A stretch of 64,000 bases of DNA from Alistipes sp. (GTDB lineage: Bacteria > Bacteroidota > Bacteroidia > Bacteroidales > Rikenellaceae): assembly GCA_017437045.1 (NCBI GenBank), contig JAFSBY010000015.1, positions 1 through 64,000 of the forward strand, read 5' to 3'. Positions 25,135 through 34,484 of this stretch are shown piece by piece. The notes beneath the pieces were generated by a model. That model saw only the letters and a list, made by a program, of their open reading frames with translations. It did no database searches and had not been told where the DNA came from. Numbering within the stretch: position 1 is the stretch's first letter; every line of letters starts with the position of its first letter. Made by a program: the position numbers and the translations under genes.

Positions 25135-27456
25135 ATGAAAAAGGTTTTCAAATATCTGCGTCATTCGATGCTTTTGGCAGCCGTAACGCTCTTTGCGTTC
25201 AGCTGCGCCGAGAGCGAGGTGGTCGATGGTCAGCTCGGCAAACCCTCTGATGCCCAATTCTCGGCTTCGACCCTCTCGTTCGACTTTGCCTACGAGGGTG
25301 GTTCGTCACCCATTACGATTACTTCGCCCGGTGCATGGAGTGCCGAGTCGGATGCCGATTGGTGCTACGCTTCGCTGACCAGCGGTGCGAATGGTACCTC
25401 GCAGCTGCACATCATGGCTGCTCCCAACACGACGGGTAAGGCGCGTACGGCTACGATCACGCTGAAAGCTGCCGGTCAGAGCGATATCGTGCTGTCGGTG
25501 AGCCAGGCGGCTACGCCGGCCGATCCGAACCTGGTAGTGGCACAGCCCGACCAGTGGGATGGTAAGACGACCGATGAGATGATCTATGAGATTTTGGTCT
25601 ATGCCTTTGCTGACTCGAATGGCGACGGCATGGGTGACTTCCAGGGTATCATCTCGAAGCTCGACTACATCGAGCAGCTGGGTGTGGGTGCGCTGTGGCT
25701 CTCGCCGATTCATCCCGCCGATTCGTACCACGGTTATGACGTTACGGACTACAACGCCGTAAATCCGAAGTTTGGTACGAAGGAGGATCTTCGTCAGTTG
25801 TTGGATGCCTGCCACCAGCGTGGTATCAAGGTCTATATCGACTATGTTGTAAACCACACCGGTAAGGGTCACCCCTGGTACACCTCGGCACTCGAGGCCT
25901 ACAAGAAGGGTGAGAAGAACGAGTATTGGAACTACTACATGCTCTCGGAGAAGCCTTCGGCCGACGTGGCTGCCGGTTTGTTCCCGATGCTGACCCCGAA
26001 ATATGGGTATACCGATCCTAACGAAGGTTGGGTGAATATCGACGGTTGGCCGGTACCCGAGGCTACGACTCACCGCTATAAGTTTACGCTCGACTGGACG
26101 GCCAAGACCGTGAAGGTAGAGCCGACGGAGGAGCCGGTTTCGGCCGAGAATACGGACGAGTCGGTCGAGAAGTTTATCTACTTCGGTGATCCGGGTGTTC
26201 ACTATCGTATGTACGATATGGGCAACAATCTCTTCGAGTTGGTTGTTGATTTCAAGTCGCCGTGGGGCTTCTTGGTGAAGACCAGCGCAACGAACTGGGA
26301 TGGTACGAAGTATGGTTCGGCTTCGGGTGAGTATATTGCCGAGGGTGAGGCCCACGCAGTGGCTCTCGATGCCGGTGACATCCAGTTCGACTATATGCGT
26401 ACGCTGAAGGTTTATGCACGTCTGTTTGGTGCGTGGATGCCCGATCTGAACTATGGCGAGATCGAGACTGTACAGGAGTCGCCGATCTATCAGCACATTC
26501 TGGCGTCGATCAAGGGTTGGTTGGATCTGGGTATCGACGGTCTGCGTGTCGATGCGGCCAAGCATATCTATCGAGACGATTTCGGTCCTGCCAATCTCGA
26601 GTTCTGGCGTAAGCTCTATGGCGATGCAAACGCCTACTACAAGACCAAGCCGCAGGCCGATGGTGAGATGTATCTCGTAGCCGAGCTCTTCTCGGGTATG
26701 GGTGAGAATAAGGTCTATGCCGATGTGATTCCTTCGTTCTTCAACTTTGACTTCTGGTGGCAGTCGCGTGAGCCGCTCAAGCAGGGTCAGGGTAAGGGTA
26801 TTGCCCAGAATCTGCTCAACCTGCAAAATCAGGCTTTGGCTGTGAACCCGAACTTTATCGATGCTGTGAAACTGACCAACCATGATGAGCCGCGTGCTAT
26901 GTACGAGTTGGGTGACAACCGTCACTTGGCACGTGTCGTAGGTTCGATGCTGCTCACGCAATCGGGTCGTCCGGTGATTTACTACGGTGAGGAGCTGGGT
27001 TACTCGGGCACGAACGAGGCTTCGGATATCAACATCCGTCAGCCGATGAAGTGGACGAAGACCGAGTATGCGAAGTATTCGGGGGCACTCGACGTATCGT
27101 TTGCCAATGTGAAGAGCGTAGAGTTCTTGCTTGAGGACGAGATGTCGGTACTGAATGCTTACCGTAAGTTTGGTCAGTTGCGTCGTATCTATCCTTCGCT
27201 GACCGAGAAGGGTAAGATGGTTCCCGCCTACAAGGAGGCCGGTGACCCGGCATCGTTGGCTGCTTGGTATCGTCAGCTGGGTAATGAGACGTTGCTCGTG
27301 CTGCACAACGTAGGTGGCAAGGAGATTTCGTTCAAGCTCTACGAGCAGATCGAGAAGTGTGTAGCTGTGATGGGTGAGGTGACCCTCGTGGGCGATCAGC
27401 TCACGATGCCGGCCTACTCGTCGGTGATCTTCAAGGTGACGAAAGATCAGTTGTAA
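25135..27456 (+). CDS. SusG-like alpha-amylase, GH13, with BACON domain
   Basis: The 773-residue surface lipoprotein (Cys24, AFSC) should cut starch outside the cell. A BACON domain occupies about 42-126 (ASTLSFDFAYEGG to VLSVSQAA). The GH13 barrel follows from about 148: YHGYDVTDY at 198-206, IDYVVNHTG at 235-243, nucleophile Asp473 in GLRVDAAKH, acid/base Glu517 in VAELFS, and transition-state Asp584 in TNHDE. About 120 residues (303-425) interrupt the barrel in the B-domain region and resemble the CBM58 insertion of B. thetaiotaomicron SusG. The Bt enzyme has no BACON domain as far as I recall, so this architecture is a variant. Confidence 0.9.
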   Translation: MKKVFKYLRHSMLLAAVTLFAFSCAESEVVDGQLGKPSDAQFSASTLSFDFAYEGGSSPITITSPGAWSAESDADWCYASLTSGANGTSQLHIMAAPNTTGKARTATITLKAAGQSDIVLSVSQAATPADPNLVVAQPDQWDGKTTDEMIYEILVYAFADSNGDGMGDFQGIISKLDYIEQLGVGALWLSPIHPADSYHGYDVTDYNAVNPKFGTKEDLRQLLDACHQRGIKVYIDYVVNHTGKGHPWYTSALEAYKKGEKNEYWNYYMLSEKPSADVAAGLFPMLTPKYGYTDPNEGWVNIDGWPVPEATTHRYKFTLDWTAKTVKVEPTEEPVSAENTDESVEKFIYFGDPGVHYRMYDMGNNLFELVVDFKSPWGFLVKTSATNWDGTKYGSASGEYIAEGEAHAVALDAGDIQFDYMRTLKVYARLFGAWMPDLNYGEIETVQESPIYQHILASIKGWLDLGIDGLRVDAAKHIYRDDFGPANLEFWRKLYGDANAYYKTKPQADGEMYLVAELFSGMGENKVYADVIPSFFNFDFWWQSREPLKQGQGKGIAQNLLNLQNQALAVNPNFIDAVKLTNHDEPRAMYELGDNRHLARVVGSMLLTQSGRPVIYYGEELGYSGTNEASDINIRQPMKWTKTEYAKYSGALDVSFANVKSVEFLLEDEMSVLNAYRKFGQLRRIYPSLTEKGKMVPAYKEAGDPASLAAWYRQLGNETLLVLHNVGGKEISFKLYEQIEKCVAVMGEVTLVGDQLTMPAYSSVIFKVTKDQL

Positions 27457-27478
27457 ATTCTAAAACGAAGCATATTAC

Positions 27479-28777
27479 ATGCTACTGAAACGTTGGTTTT
27501 GGTTGCTGCTGACCACCGTGGCGCTCTGCGCCTGCGGTGGCGGCGGTGACGACAGTTCAACCGGAGGCGGGGAAGGCGAACAGACGCCCTCCCCGTCGCC
27601 CGATGATAAGCCCGATGATCCGCAGCCCGAAAATCCCGATGCCCCCGAGTTTTTCTCGACGGGCTTCATGAAGGGATCGACCATGTCGTTTGCGCAGTAT
27701 GTGCGCGATTTGGGTCTTGTCTATCGGGAGAATGGGGTGGAGACCGACCCCTATGAGTCGATGAAGCGGCACGGTGCGAATATCGTGCGCCTGCAACTCA
27801 ACTACGAGGGTGCGTGGAGCTATCAGGGTCAGAATATCAATTGGGCTGCCTGGAATCGGGTGGTGGCGGATGCCAAACGGGCCAAAGCCAATGGACTCGA
27901 TGTGATGCTCACGCTCAAGCCCGATGTCGATAACTATGCCGTGTCGCCCACGCAACACAACCTGCTGCCGGCCGCATGGAAATCGCTCTCGGAGGATCAG
28001 ATCGGCCAAAAACTCTACGATTGGGTCTATAAGACGTTGTGCGACCTGGCCAAGGAGGAGATCTATCCGCGCGTGGTGGCTGTGGGTAACGAGGTCAATG
28101 TGAACCTGCTGGGTGCTACGACCACGTCGGACGCTTCCCGTACGGGACGCCTGCTGGTGCAGGGCTTTGCCGCCGTTCGGGCCTATGCCAAGGAGCATAA
28201 CCCGCATGTGCAGTCGATGCTCCATCTGGCCGATCCGGCCAAAGTGGGCAGCTACCTGCGTCGCATTGTGGATGCCGGAGCGAAGGATTTCGACCTGCTG
28301 GGCGTTTCGTGGTATCCGGGTACGAATATCGGCCATACGATGGGCGGTTTTCAGAATATCCCGACCCTGTGTGGTACGATCAAGAACAATTTCGGCTATG
28401 AGGTGGTGATCGTCGAGACGGCCGCCTCGTTTACGACCGGTTCGATCAATGGTGTTTGGCAGGGCGATAACTGCAACAATGCCTACAATTACCCCGACTG
28501 GAATGACGATGCTGCGGTCAATGCGGCAAACTACACGCCGGCCAACCAGCGCGCCTGGCTCCGAACGTTGGCCGAAGAGGTCAAGACGAATGGAGGCGTG
28601 GGTGTCATCACCTGGGGTACGGAGTCGCTGCCCGATCGCATGAGCAATCCGATTGGCTACTACACCTATCCGGCTTCGTGGGCCAATGGCTCGACGTGGG
28701 AGAATAACTCCTATTGGGATTTTACGAATCAAAACAACCTGCACGAGGGCATTGATTGGATGCTCGATGTGCAGTAA
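27479..28777 (+). CDS. Arabinogalactan endo-beta-1,4-galactanase, GH53, lipoprotein
   Basis: The 432-residue protein has a lipobox Cys19 (LCAC) followed by Gly/Asp and a Pro/Ser-rich linker (20-57), then a GH53 domain. That domain shows the conserved RLQLNY segment (104-109), acid/base Glu205 in VGNEVN, SWYPG (277-281), and nucleophile Glu313 in VIVETA. Calcium-site-like residues lie near the C-terminus. GH53 enzymes cut beta-1,4-galactan side chains of pectin. The gene sits inside an operon otherwise devoted to alpha-glucans, which is unexpected. Confidence 0.88.
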   Translation: MLLKRWFWLLLTTVALCACGGGGDDSSTGGGEGEQTPSPSPDDKPDDPQPENPDAPEFFSTGFMKGSTMSFAQYVRDLGLVYRENGVETDPYESMKRHGANIVRLQLNYEGAWSYQGQNINWAAWNRVVADAKRAKANGLDVMLTLKPDVDNYAVSPTQHNLLPAAWKSLSEDQIGQKLYDWVYKTLCDLAKEEIYPRVVAVGNEVNVNLLGATTTSDASRTGRLLVQGFAAVRAYAKEHNPHVQSMLHLADPAKVGSYLRRIVDAGAKDFDLLGVSWYPGTNIGHTMGGFQNIPTLCGTIKNNFGYEVVIVETAASFTTGSINGVWQGDNCNNAYNYPDWNDDAAVNAANYTPANQRAWLRTLAEEVKTNGGVGVITWGTESLPDRMSNPIGYYTYPASWANGSTWENNSYWDFTNQNNLHEGIDWMLDVQ

Positions 28778-28800
28778 ACAGATCAAAAGAGATGATAACG

Positions 28801-30903
28801 ATGAAACGATGGACCGTATCGCTGCTGCTGGTGACGACCCTGCTCGGTTGTCGCTCGATGCGCTTTACGGAGGTCGCCCCGGAGGGAGATCGTGCACCGA
28901 TTTTGCCGATTCGCCTGACGGAGGGGACCGTAGAAACTTATCTGACCGACTATCTGCCCGTATGGGAGGGTGCTGACTCTCTGACGGTGGCGCTCGGTGC
29001 TGTAGCTTTGCAGCCGAAGGCGGAGGATTGGACGGTCTTCGATTTGACGGCCGGCTCGACGCAGTTGGCTGTCGTGGATGCTTGGCAGCAGGGTCGTAAG
29101 CTCTCGCTCGTAGCTTTGGGTGCGCAGCGTGATAGCGAGGCGATGCTCTTTAGCCAAGAGGCAGCGGGTGCAACGGTCAGCTTCACCTGCTCGAAGGAGC
29201 CGAAAGAGGTGGTGGCCTTGTGGCAGAATTGCCGGCTCCCGGCCGAGGATGTGGTCGTGGAGGGCGATCGCATCACGGTGACGATCCCGAAGGATGCCGA
29301 GTCGCTCGATCGTTCGTTCTTGCGCCTCTATGCCCGCTCCGAGCAGGGGTTGTTCAACGACGTGTTGTTGCCGTTGGATAAGGGTGAGGTGGTCACTTCG
29401 GCCGATCAGCTGACGCGTCGCGACCAGCAGGCTCAGGTGCTCTATTCGCTCATGATCGACCGCTTCTACGATGCCGATCCGACGAATAATAAGCCGCTCA
29501 ACTCACCCGAGGTGCTGCCTCAGGCCGATTATCAGGGTGGCGATCTGAAGGGTATCACGCAGAAGATCAACGATGGCTTCTTTGCCGATCTGGGCATCTC
29601 GACCATCTGGATCTCGCCCATTACGCAGAACCCGCACGATGCGTGGGGGCTGAATCTGAATCCCCGCACGAAGTTCTCGGGCTACCACGGCTATTGGCCG
29701 ATCTATACCACCGAGGTGGATCACCGTTTCGGTACGTCGGAGGAGCTCAAAGAGTTGCTCTCGACGGCCCACGAAAACAACATGAACGTCATCTTGGACT
29801 ATGTGGCCAACCACCTGCACATCAATTCGCCGGTACTGCAAGAGCATCCCGATTGGATCATTCCGCTCCTGCTACCCGATGGCCGGAAGAATTTAGGTCT
29901 GTGGGATGAGCATCGTCTGACGACCTGGTTCGATGAGCATATCCCGTCGCTCGACCTGGAGCGTGACGAGGTGGCCCAGCCGATGACCGACTCGGCCACC
30001 TTCTGGATGACCGAGTATGATTTTGACGGCTTCCGCCACGATGCCTGCAAGCATATTCCGCTGGGCTATTGGCGTACGCTGACCAAGAAGTTGCGCGAGC
30101 GCGTGACGGATCGTGAGTTGTGGCAGATCGGTGAGACGTATGGCGATCCGGCGTTGATCGGCTCGTATGTGCGCAGCGGTATGATCAATGCCCAGTTCGA
30201 TTTCAATGTCTATCATACGGCTCTCGATGTGCTGACCCGCGACCATTCGGTCGAGAAGTTGGCTGCTGTTGTGGCCGAGTCGGAGCGTGTGTATGGTTCG
30301 CACCACACGATGGGTAACATCACCGGCAACCACGACAAGGGTCGTCTGATCTCGTTGGCGGGTGGTACGCTCGACCCCGACGAGGATCATAAGGCAGCCG
30401 GTTGGTTGCGCAAGATCGAGGTGGGCGATCCGGTGGGTTATAAGAAGTTGGCGTTGGTCAATGCGCTCAATATGACCATTCCGGGTGTGCCGTGTATCTA
30501 TCAGGGCGACGAGTATGGCGAGCCGGGCGGTAACGATCCCGACAACCGCCGTATGATGCGCTTCGAGGGGTACAACGAGGCCGAGCAGGCACAGTTTGCC
30601 CTGACGCGCGAGTTGGTGCACCTGCGTCGTACGAATATGCCGCTCCTCTATGGCGATATGCAGACGTTGGCCGTGACCCCCTCGTTGTGGCTCTTTGTGC
30701 GTGTCTATATGGGTGAGTGGACCCTCGTGGCACTCAATACGGGCTATAAGGAGGTGACCATCAAGACCGACCTGCCCGCTACGCTCGATGCTTCGCAACC
30801 CTGGGTAGCCCACTTCGGCAACGACTTCCAACTCGAGGAGGGTCGTGTGACGCTGACCGTGGCTCCCACTTCGTTTGAAATTATTACGAAAAACAACCAA
30901 TAA
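28801..30903 (+). CDS. GH13 alpha-glucanase lipoprotein with N-terminal beta domains
   Basis: The 700-residue lipoprotein has Cys17 (LLGC). Residues 25-200 form beta-rich N-terminal domains of the kind that precede cyclomaltodextrinase or pullulanase-like GH13 enzymes. The barrel begins near 212 (VLYSLMIDRFYDAD). Catalytic residues are nucleophile Asp414 in GFRHDACKH, Glu445 in IGETYGDP and Asp512 in ITGNHDKGR. ILDYVANH at 331-338 is region I. The start at 28801 gives a proper lipoprotein signal; a longer frame overlaps the end of the GH53 gene. It probably cleaves maltooligosaccharides or branched glucans. Confidence 0.88.
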   Translation: MKRWTVSLLLVTTLLGCRSMRFTEVAPEGDRAPILPIRLTEGTVETYLTDYLPVWEGADSLTVALGAVALQPKAEDWTVFDLTAGSTQLAVVDAWQQGRKLSLVALGAQRDSEAMLFSQEAAGATVSFTCSKEPKEVVALWQNCRLPAEDVVVEGDRITVTIPKDAESLDRSFLRLYARSEQGLFNDVLLPLDKGEVVTSADQLTRRDQQAQVLYSLMIDRFYDADPTNNKPLNSPEVLPQADYQGGDLKGITQKINDGFFADLGISTIWISPITQNPHDAWGLNLNPRTKFSGYHGYWPIYTTEVDHRFGTSEELKELLSTAHENNMNVILDYVANHLHINSPVLQEHPDWIIPLLLPDGRKNLGLWDEHRLTTWFDEHIPSLDLERDEVAQPMTDSATFWMTEYDFDGFRHDACKHIPLGYWRTLTKKLRERVTDRELWQIGETYGDPALIGSYVRSGMINAQFDFNVYHTALDVLTRDHSVEKLAAVVAESERVYGSHHTMGNITGNHDKGRLISLAGGTLDPDEDHKAAGWLRKIEVGDPVGYKKLALVNALNMTIPGVPCIYQGDEYGEPGGNDPDNRRMMRFEGYNEAEQAQFALTRELVHLRRTNMPLLYGDMQTLAVTPSLWLFVRVYMGEWTLVALNTGYKEVTIKTDLPATLDASQPWVAHFGNDFQLEEGRVTLTVAPTSFEIITKNNQ

Positions 30904-30906
30904 ACG

Positions 30907-32253
30907 ATGAAACGAATTCTCTTTTTGGCAGTTATTGCCTGTGTAGGTCTCTACTTTTGGTGGAGCAACTGCGGTTCGACTCCCGCTACCGAGTCGGCAC
31001 ACCGCGACTGGGTCTATGGCTCGGTTGTCTATGAAATGAATGTCCGTCAGCAGACCCCCGAGGGTACCTTTGCTGCGGCCGAGGAGCGTCTGCCCTTCCT
31101 CAAGGAGCTGGGTGTTGATATTATTTGGCTCATGCCGATCCACCCCATTGGCGAGAAGGGCCGCAAGGGTACGCTCGGTTCGTACTATGCCATCCGCGAC
31201 TATCGCGCCATCAATCCCGAGTTCGGTACGATGGAGGATTTCGAGAAGTTCTTGGCCAAGGCCCATGAGCTGGGCTTCCGAGTGATTCTGGACTATGTGG
31301 CCAACCACACCTCGCCCGATGCTGCTTGGGTCGATGAGAAACCGGCCAATTGGTATGTCCGCGACTCGCTGGGTGTACCCGTCGTGCAGTATGATTGGTG
31401 GGATATTGCCAAGCTGAACTACGAGACCCCCGAGGTGCATGCCGAGATGAAGGAGGTGCTGAAATTCTGGGTAGCAAAGGGTGTCGATGGCTTCCGTTGC
31501 GATGTGGCTGGTGAGATTCCCGATGACTATTGGAAGGCTGCATGGGCCGAGCTGCGTGCAATCAACCCCGACCTCTACTTCCTGGCCGAGGGTGAGGGTC
31601 CGAACTTCCATGCCGACGGTTTCGATGCCTGCTATGCCTGGAAACTCAAGGACGTGATCAACGATGTAGCCCAGGGTAAGCGTACGACGGCAGCCTTCAA
31701 GGAGTGGATCAAGGAGTTCACGGAGCAGTATCCGCGCGAGGCAATCCAGCTCACCTTCACCTCGAACCACGACGAGAACTCGTGGTCGGGTACCGAGTTT
31801 GAGCGTCTGGGCGATGCTGTCAAGACGATGGCCGTGCTGACCTACCTCCTGCCGCAGGGCCAGCCGCTGATCTATACGGGTCAGGAGGTGGGCTATGACC
31901 ACCGCTTCGAGTTCTTCGAGAAGGACCCGATTCCGGCTTGGGAGCCGAACGAATATACGGAGCTCTATCGCACGCTCAACGCCCTGCGTCACAACAATCC
32001 GGCACTCTGGGCCGGTGAGAAGGGTGGTGAGGCTGTCTATGTAGCCGGTGTACCCGAGGAGGTGCTGGCCTTCACGCGCGAGGTCGAGGGCAACAAGGTG
32101 CTTGCGCTGTTCAACCTCTCGACCGAGGAGCAGACGATCAACCTGCCGACGGAGTTGCAGGGTGCCTATGTCGATATGTATGGCGTTGAGAACGAGCTGG
32201 GTGAGGCCTTCACGCTGCCGGCTTGGGGCTATCGTGTCGAGATCCGCAAATAA
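30907..32253 (+). CDS. GH13 alpha-amylase-like enzyme, compact
   Basis: The 448-residue protein has an N-terminal membrane segment ending in WWSNCGS; Cys22 could be lipidated but the box is atypical, so it may instead remain anchored by the helix. The GH13 barrel starts near 37: ILDYVANHTS at 127-136, nucleophile Asp199 in GFRCDVAGE, acid/base Glu228 in LAEGEGPN, Asp289 in TSNHDENSW. The B domain is short. It begins three bases after the previous gene, so translation is tightly coupled. It probably trims short maltooligosaccharides. Confidence 0.88.
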   Translation: MKRILFLAVIACVGLYFWWSNCGSTPATESAHRDWVYGSVVYEMNVRQQTPEGTFAAAEERLPFLKELGVDIIWLMPIHPIGEKGRKGTLGSYYAIRDYRAINPEFGTMEDFEKFLAKAHELGFRVILDYVANHTSPDAAWVDEKPANWYVRDSLGVPVVQYDWWDIAKLNYETPEVHAEMKEVLKFWVAKGVDGFRCDVAGEIPDDYWKAAWAELRAINPDLYFLAEGEGPNFHADGFDACYAWKLKDVINDVAQGKRTTAAFKEWIKEFTEQYPREAIQLTFTSNHDENSWSGTEFERLGDAVKTMAVLTYLLPQGQPLIYTGQEVGYDHRFEFFEKDPIPAWEPNEYTELYRTLNALRHNNPALWAGEKGGEAVYVAGVPEEVLAFTREVEGNKVLALFNLSTEEQTINLPTELQGAYVDMYGVENELGEAFTLPAWGYRVEIRK

Positions 32254-32266
32254 AACCGTAACCAAA

Positions 32267-32301
32267 GGTCGCAGGGGCGTGTAAAGGCGCCACCTGCGGC
32301 C
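32267..32301 (+). promoter_or_regulatory. Intercistronic hairpin in the starch operon (3)
   Basis: GG-t-CGCAG and CTGCG-g-CC pair, with an inner GGGCG/CGCC stem, between two GH13 genes. No U run follows. Confidence 0.55.
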
Positions 32302-32324
32302 TACGTTGATTACCAAGATACGTT

Positions 32325-34220
32325 ATGAAACTGATTCACTATCTAACACCGATCCTTGCTATGGCTGCTGTATCGTGTCAGACAACATCTCCGGCCACCT
32401 CATCGGCTACCGAGGTTGAAGTGGCTACCGAGGGCCGTTTGCACCATGTGGAGCCACTCTCGTGGTGGGTGGGAATGAATACCCCCCTGCAACTGCTCTT
32501 GCATGGCGATTCGCTCTCGATGTACGAGGTGCGTATCGAGGGTGAGGGGGCTCGCATCACCGGAACGCACCGCGCGGACAGCCCCAACTACCTCTTCGCC
32601 GATGTGGAGATCGACCCCACGGCCGAGCCGGGTACGCGCTACCTGGTCTTCTCGCGCGAGGGCGATGAATTTAAGGTGCCCTATGAGCTGGCAGCGCGCC
32701 GCGAGGGCTCGCGTGAGCGTCAGAGCTTCACGACTGCCGATGTGATCTACCTGCTCATGCCCGACCGCTTTGCCAACGGCTCGCCCGAGACCGATTCGAC
32801 CCCTTCGACCCTCGAGAAGGCCGACCGCGACTTCCTGCATGGCCGTCATGGTGGTGACCTGCAGGGTATGATCGACCACCTGGACCACATTGCCGACCTC
32901 GGTATGACGGCCATCTGGTCCACGCCGTTGCTGCTCGACAATGAGCCGATCTTCTCCTACCACGGGTATGCGTGTGGCGACTACTACCACCTCGATCCGC
33001 GCATGGGCTCCAATGAGCTCTACCGCGAGTATGTGGCCGAGGCACACAAGCGCGATCTGAAGATCATCATGGACATCGTGACGAACCACTGCGGTATCAG
33101 CCATTGGTGGATGAAGGATCTGCCCTTTACCGATTGGGTCCACCAATTCGACGAGTTTACGCGCACGAACAACCTCTTCTCGACCAACATGGATCCGAAT
33201 GCTTCGCAGTACGATCTGATGATGCAGGAGAGTGCCTGGTTCGACACCTCGATGCCCGACATGAACCTCGATAACCCCTACCTGTTGCACTATTTCAAGC
33301 AGTGGGCTGTGTGGTGGATCGAGTATGCCGATCTGGATGGTCTGCGTGTCGATACCTATCCCTACAACGAGAAGGGCCCGATGAGCCAGTGGTGCCAGTC
33401 GGTGTTGGCCGAGTACCCGAACCTCAATATCGTGGGCGAGTGCTGGACGGCCGATGTTCCGCAGTTGGCCTATTGGCAGGGTGGCCATCCGAACCACGAC
33501 GGCTTTGATTCGCATCTGCCCTCGATCATGGATTTCCCGCTGCGTGATGCTATTGCAATGGCATTGCCGACCGACTCGTTGCAGTGGGGCGAGGGTATGA
33601 TCCGCGTCTATAATGCCCTGTCGGACGACTTTGTCTATCACGACCTCTCGAAGATGATGATCTTCGTGGGCAACCACGACATCGACCGCATTGCCGATGT
33701 GCTGCGTGGCAATACGGCCCGTGTGAAGTTGGCAATGACGCTCTTGGCCACGATGCGCGGTATTCCGCAATTCTACGCCGGCGATGAGTGGATGATCCGC
33801 TCGAAGGATCTCAAGCAGGGCCACGGTGGTCTGCGTGTCGATTCGCCGGGTGGCTGGCCGGGTGACGAGGTGAACTACTTCGACCCCGAGCAGCTCAAGG
33901 GTGATGCCGCCGAGGTCTATCACCACGTCAAGCAACTGTTCAATTGGCGTAAGACGAAGGAGGTGATCCATTCGGGTCGCACGCTCCATTTTGGCTCGCG
34001 CGACAACACTTATGCCTATTTCCGCTACAACGACACCGACGCGGTCTTTGTCTATATCAATAATTCGCGAGGTCGCAAGACGATCCCCTGGGCCAACTAT
34101 GCCGAGATCACCTCTTCGTTGAAGGAGGGTCGCAACGTGCTCACGGGCGAGGTCTTTGATCCGACCCGGCCGATTGTGGTAGGTGCGCGAGAGGCGTTGG
34201 TTGTTGAGTTCCGCCGATAG
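32325..34220 (+). CDS. SusA-like neopullulanase/cyclomaltodextrinase, GH13, lipoprotein
   Basis: The 631-residue protein carries an N-terminal cyclomaltodextrinase-type domain (about 36-125, opening VEPLSWWVGM), a GH13 barrel from about 137 (DVIYLLMPDRFANG), and a C-terminal cyclomaltodextrinase domain (about 545-631). Catalytic residues are Asp343 in GLRVDTYP, Glu372 in IVGECWTA and Asp452 in VGNHDIDR. SusA of B. thetaiotaomicron is a soluble periplasmic enzyme; this one has a lipobox (AVSC, Cys18), so it is membrane-anchored. It is the last gene of the operon. Confidence 0.9.
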   Translation: MKLIHYLTPILAMAAVSCQTTSPATSSATEVEVATEGRLHHVEPLSWWVGMNTPLQLLLHGDSLSMYEVRIEGEGARITGTHRADSPNYLFADVEIDPTAEPGTRYLVFSREGDEFKVPYELAARREGSRERQSFTTADVIYLLMPDRFANGSPETDSTPSTLEKADRDFLHGRHGGDLQGMIDHLDHIADLGMTAIWSTPLLLDNEPIFSYHGYACGDYYHLDPRMGSNELYREYVAEAHKRDLKIIMDIVTNHCGISHWWMKDLPFTDWVHQFDEFTRTNNLFSTNMDPNASQYDLMMQESAWFDTSMPDMNLDNPYLLHYFKQWAVWWIEYADLDGLRVDTYPYNEKGPMSQWCQSVLAEYPNLNIVGECWTADVPQLAYWQGGHPNHDGFDSHLPSIMDFPLRDAIAMALPTDSLQWGEGMIRVYNALSDDFVYHDLSKMMIFVGNHDIDRIADVLRGNTARVKLAMTLLATMRGIPQFYAGDEWMIRSKDLKQGHGGLRVDSPGGWPGDEVNYFDPEQLKGDAAEVYHHVKQLFNWRKTKEVIHSGRTLHFGSRDNTYAYFRYNDTDAVFVYINNSRGRKTIPWANYAEITSSLKEGRNVLTGEVFDPTRPIVVGAREALVVEFRR

Positions 34221-34349
34221 AAAAAAAACGTATAGCAAGCGAAATTTCTGCGTTACGCTTGGTCGGCAATTGCTCACATACGTATCAGTATGCTCCGCAT
34301 TGCCTCCCTGCGCAAGCCTTGAAATTTACACTTGCTATACGTTTTTTTT
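34221..34349. repeat. Gene-end hairpin repeat, copy B (likely operon terminator)
   Basis: AAAAAACGTATAGCAAGcG pairs with cCTTGCTATACGTTTTTT, giving a long stem with A and T runs at the ends that can terminate in either direction. The core has TTTCTGCGTTACGCTT, CTCACATACG, AGTATGCTCCG and GCGCAAGCCTTGAAAT, shared with copies A and D. Confidence 0.8.
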
Positions 34350-34427
34350 GTGGCTTTGAGGGAAGGCGTTCACCTGTCTGCCTTTTTTTCTTAAAAAACC
34401 GGCAGAATGGTTTAATCGTACTTATTA

Positions 34428-34458
34428 TTTGTCAGTTTCTTTTTTTTCACTACCTTTG
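34428..34458 (+). promoter_or_regulatory. Promoter for the TIR-domain gene
   Basis: TTTG at 34428-34431 and TACCTTTG at 34451-34458 are 19 bases apart, a full consensus match, 26 bases before the start codon. Confidence 0.7.
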
Positions 34459-34484
34459 TTAAGTTAAACAACCTACTACTCCCC

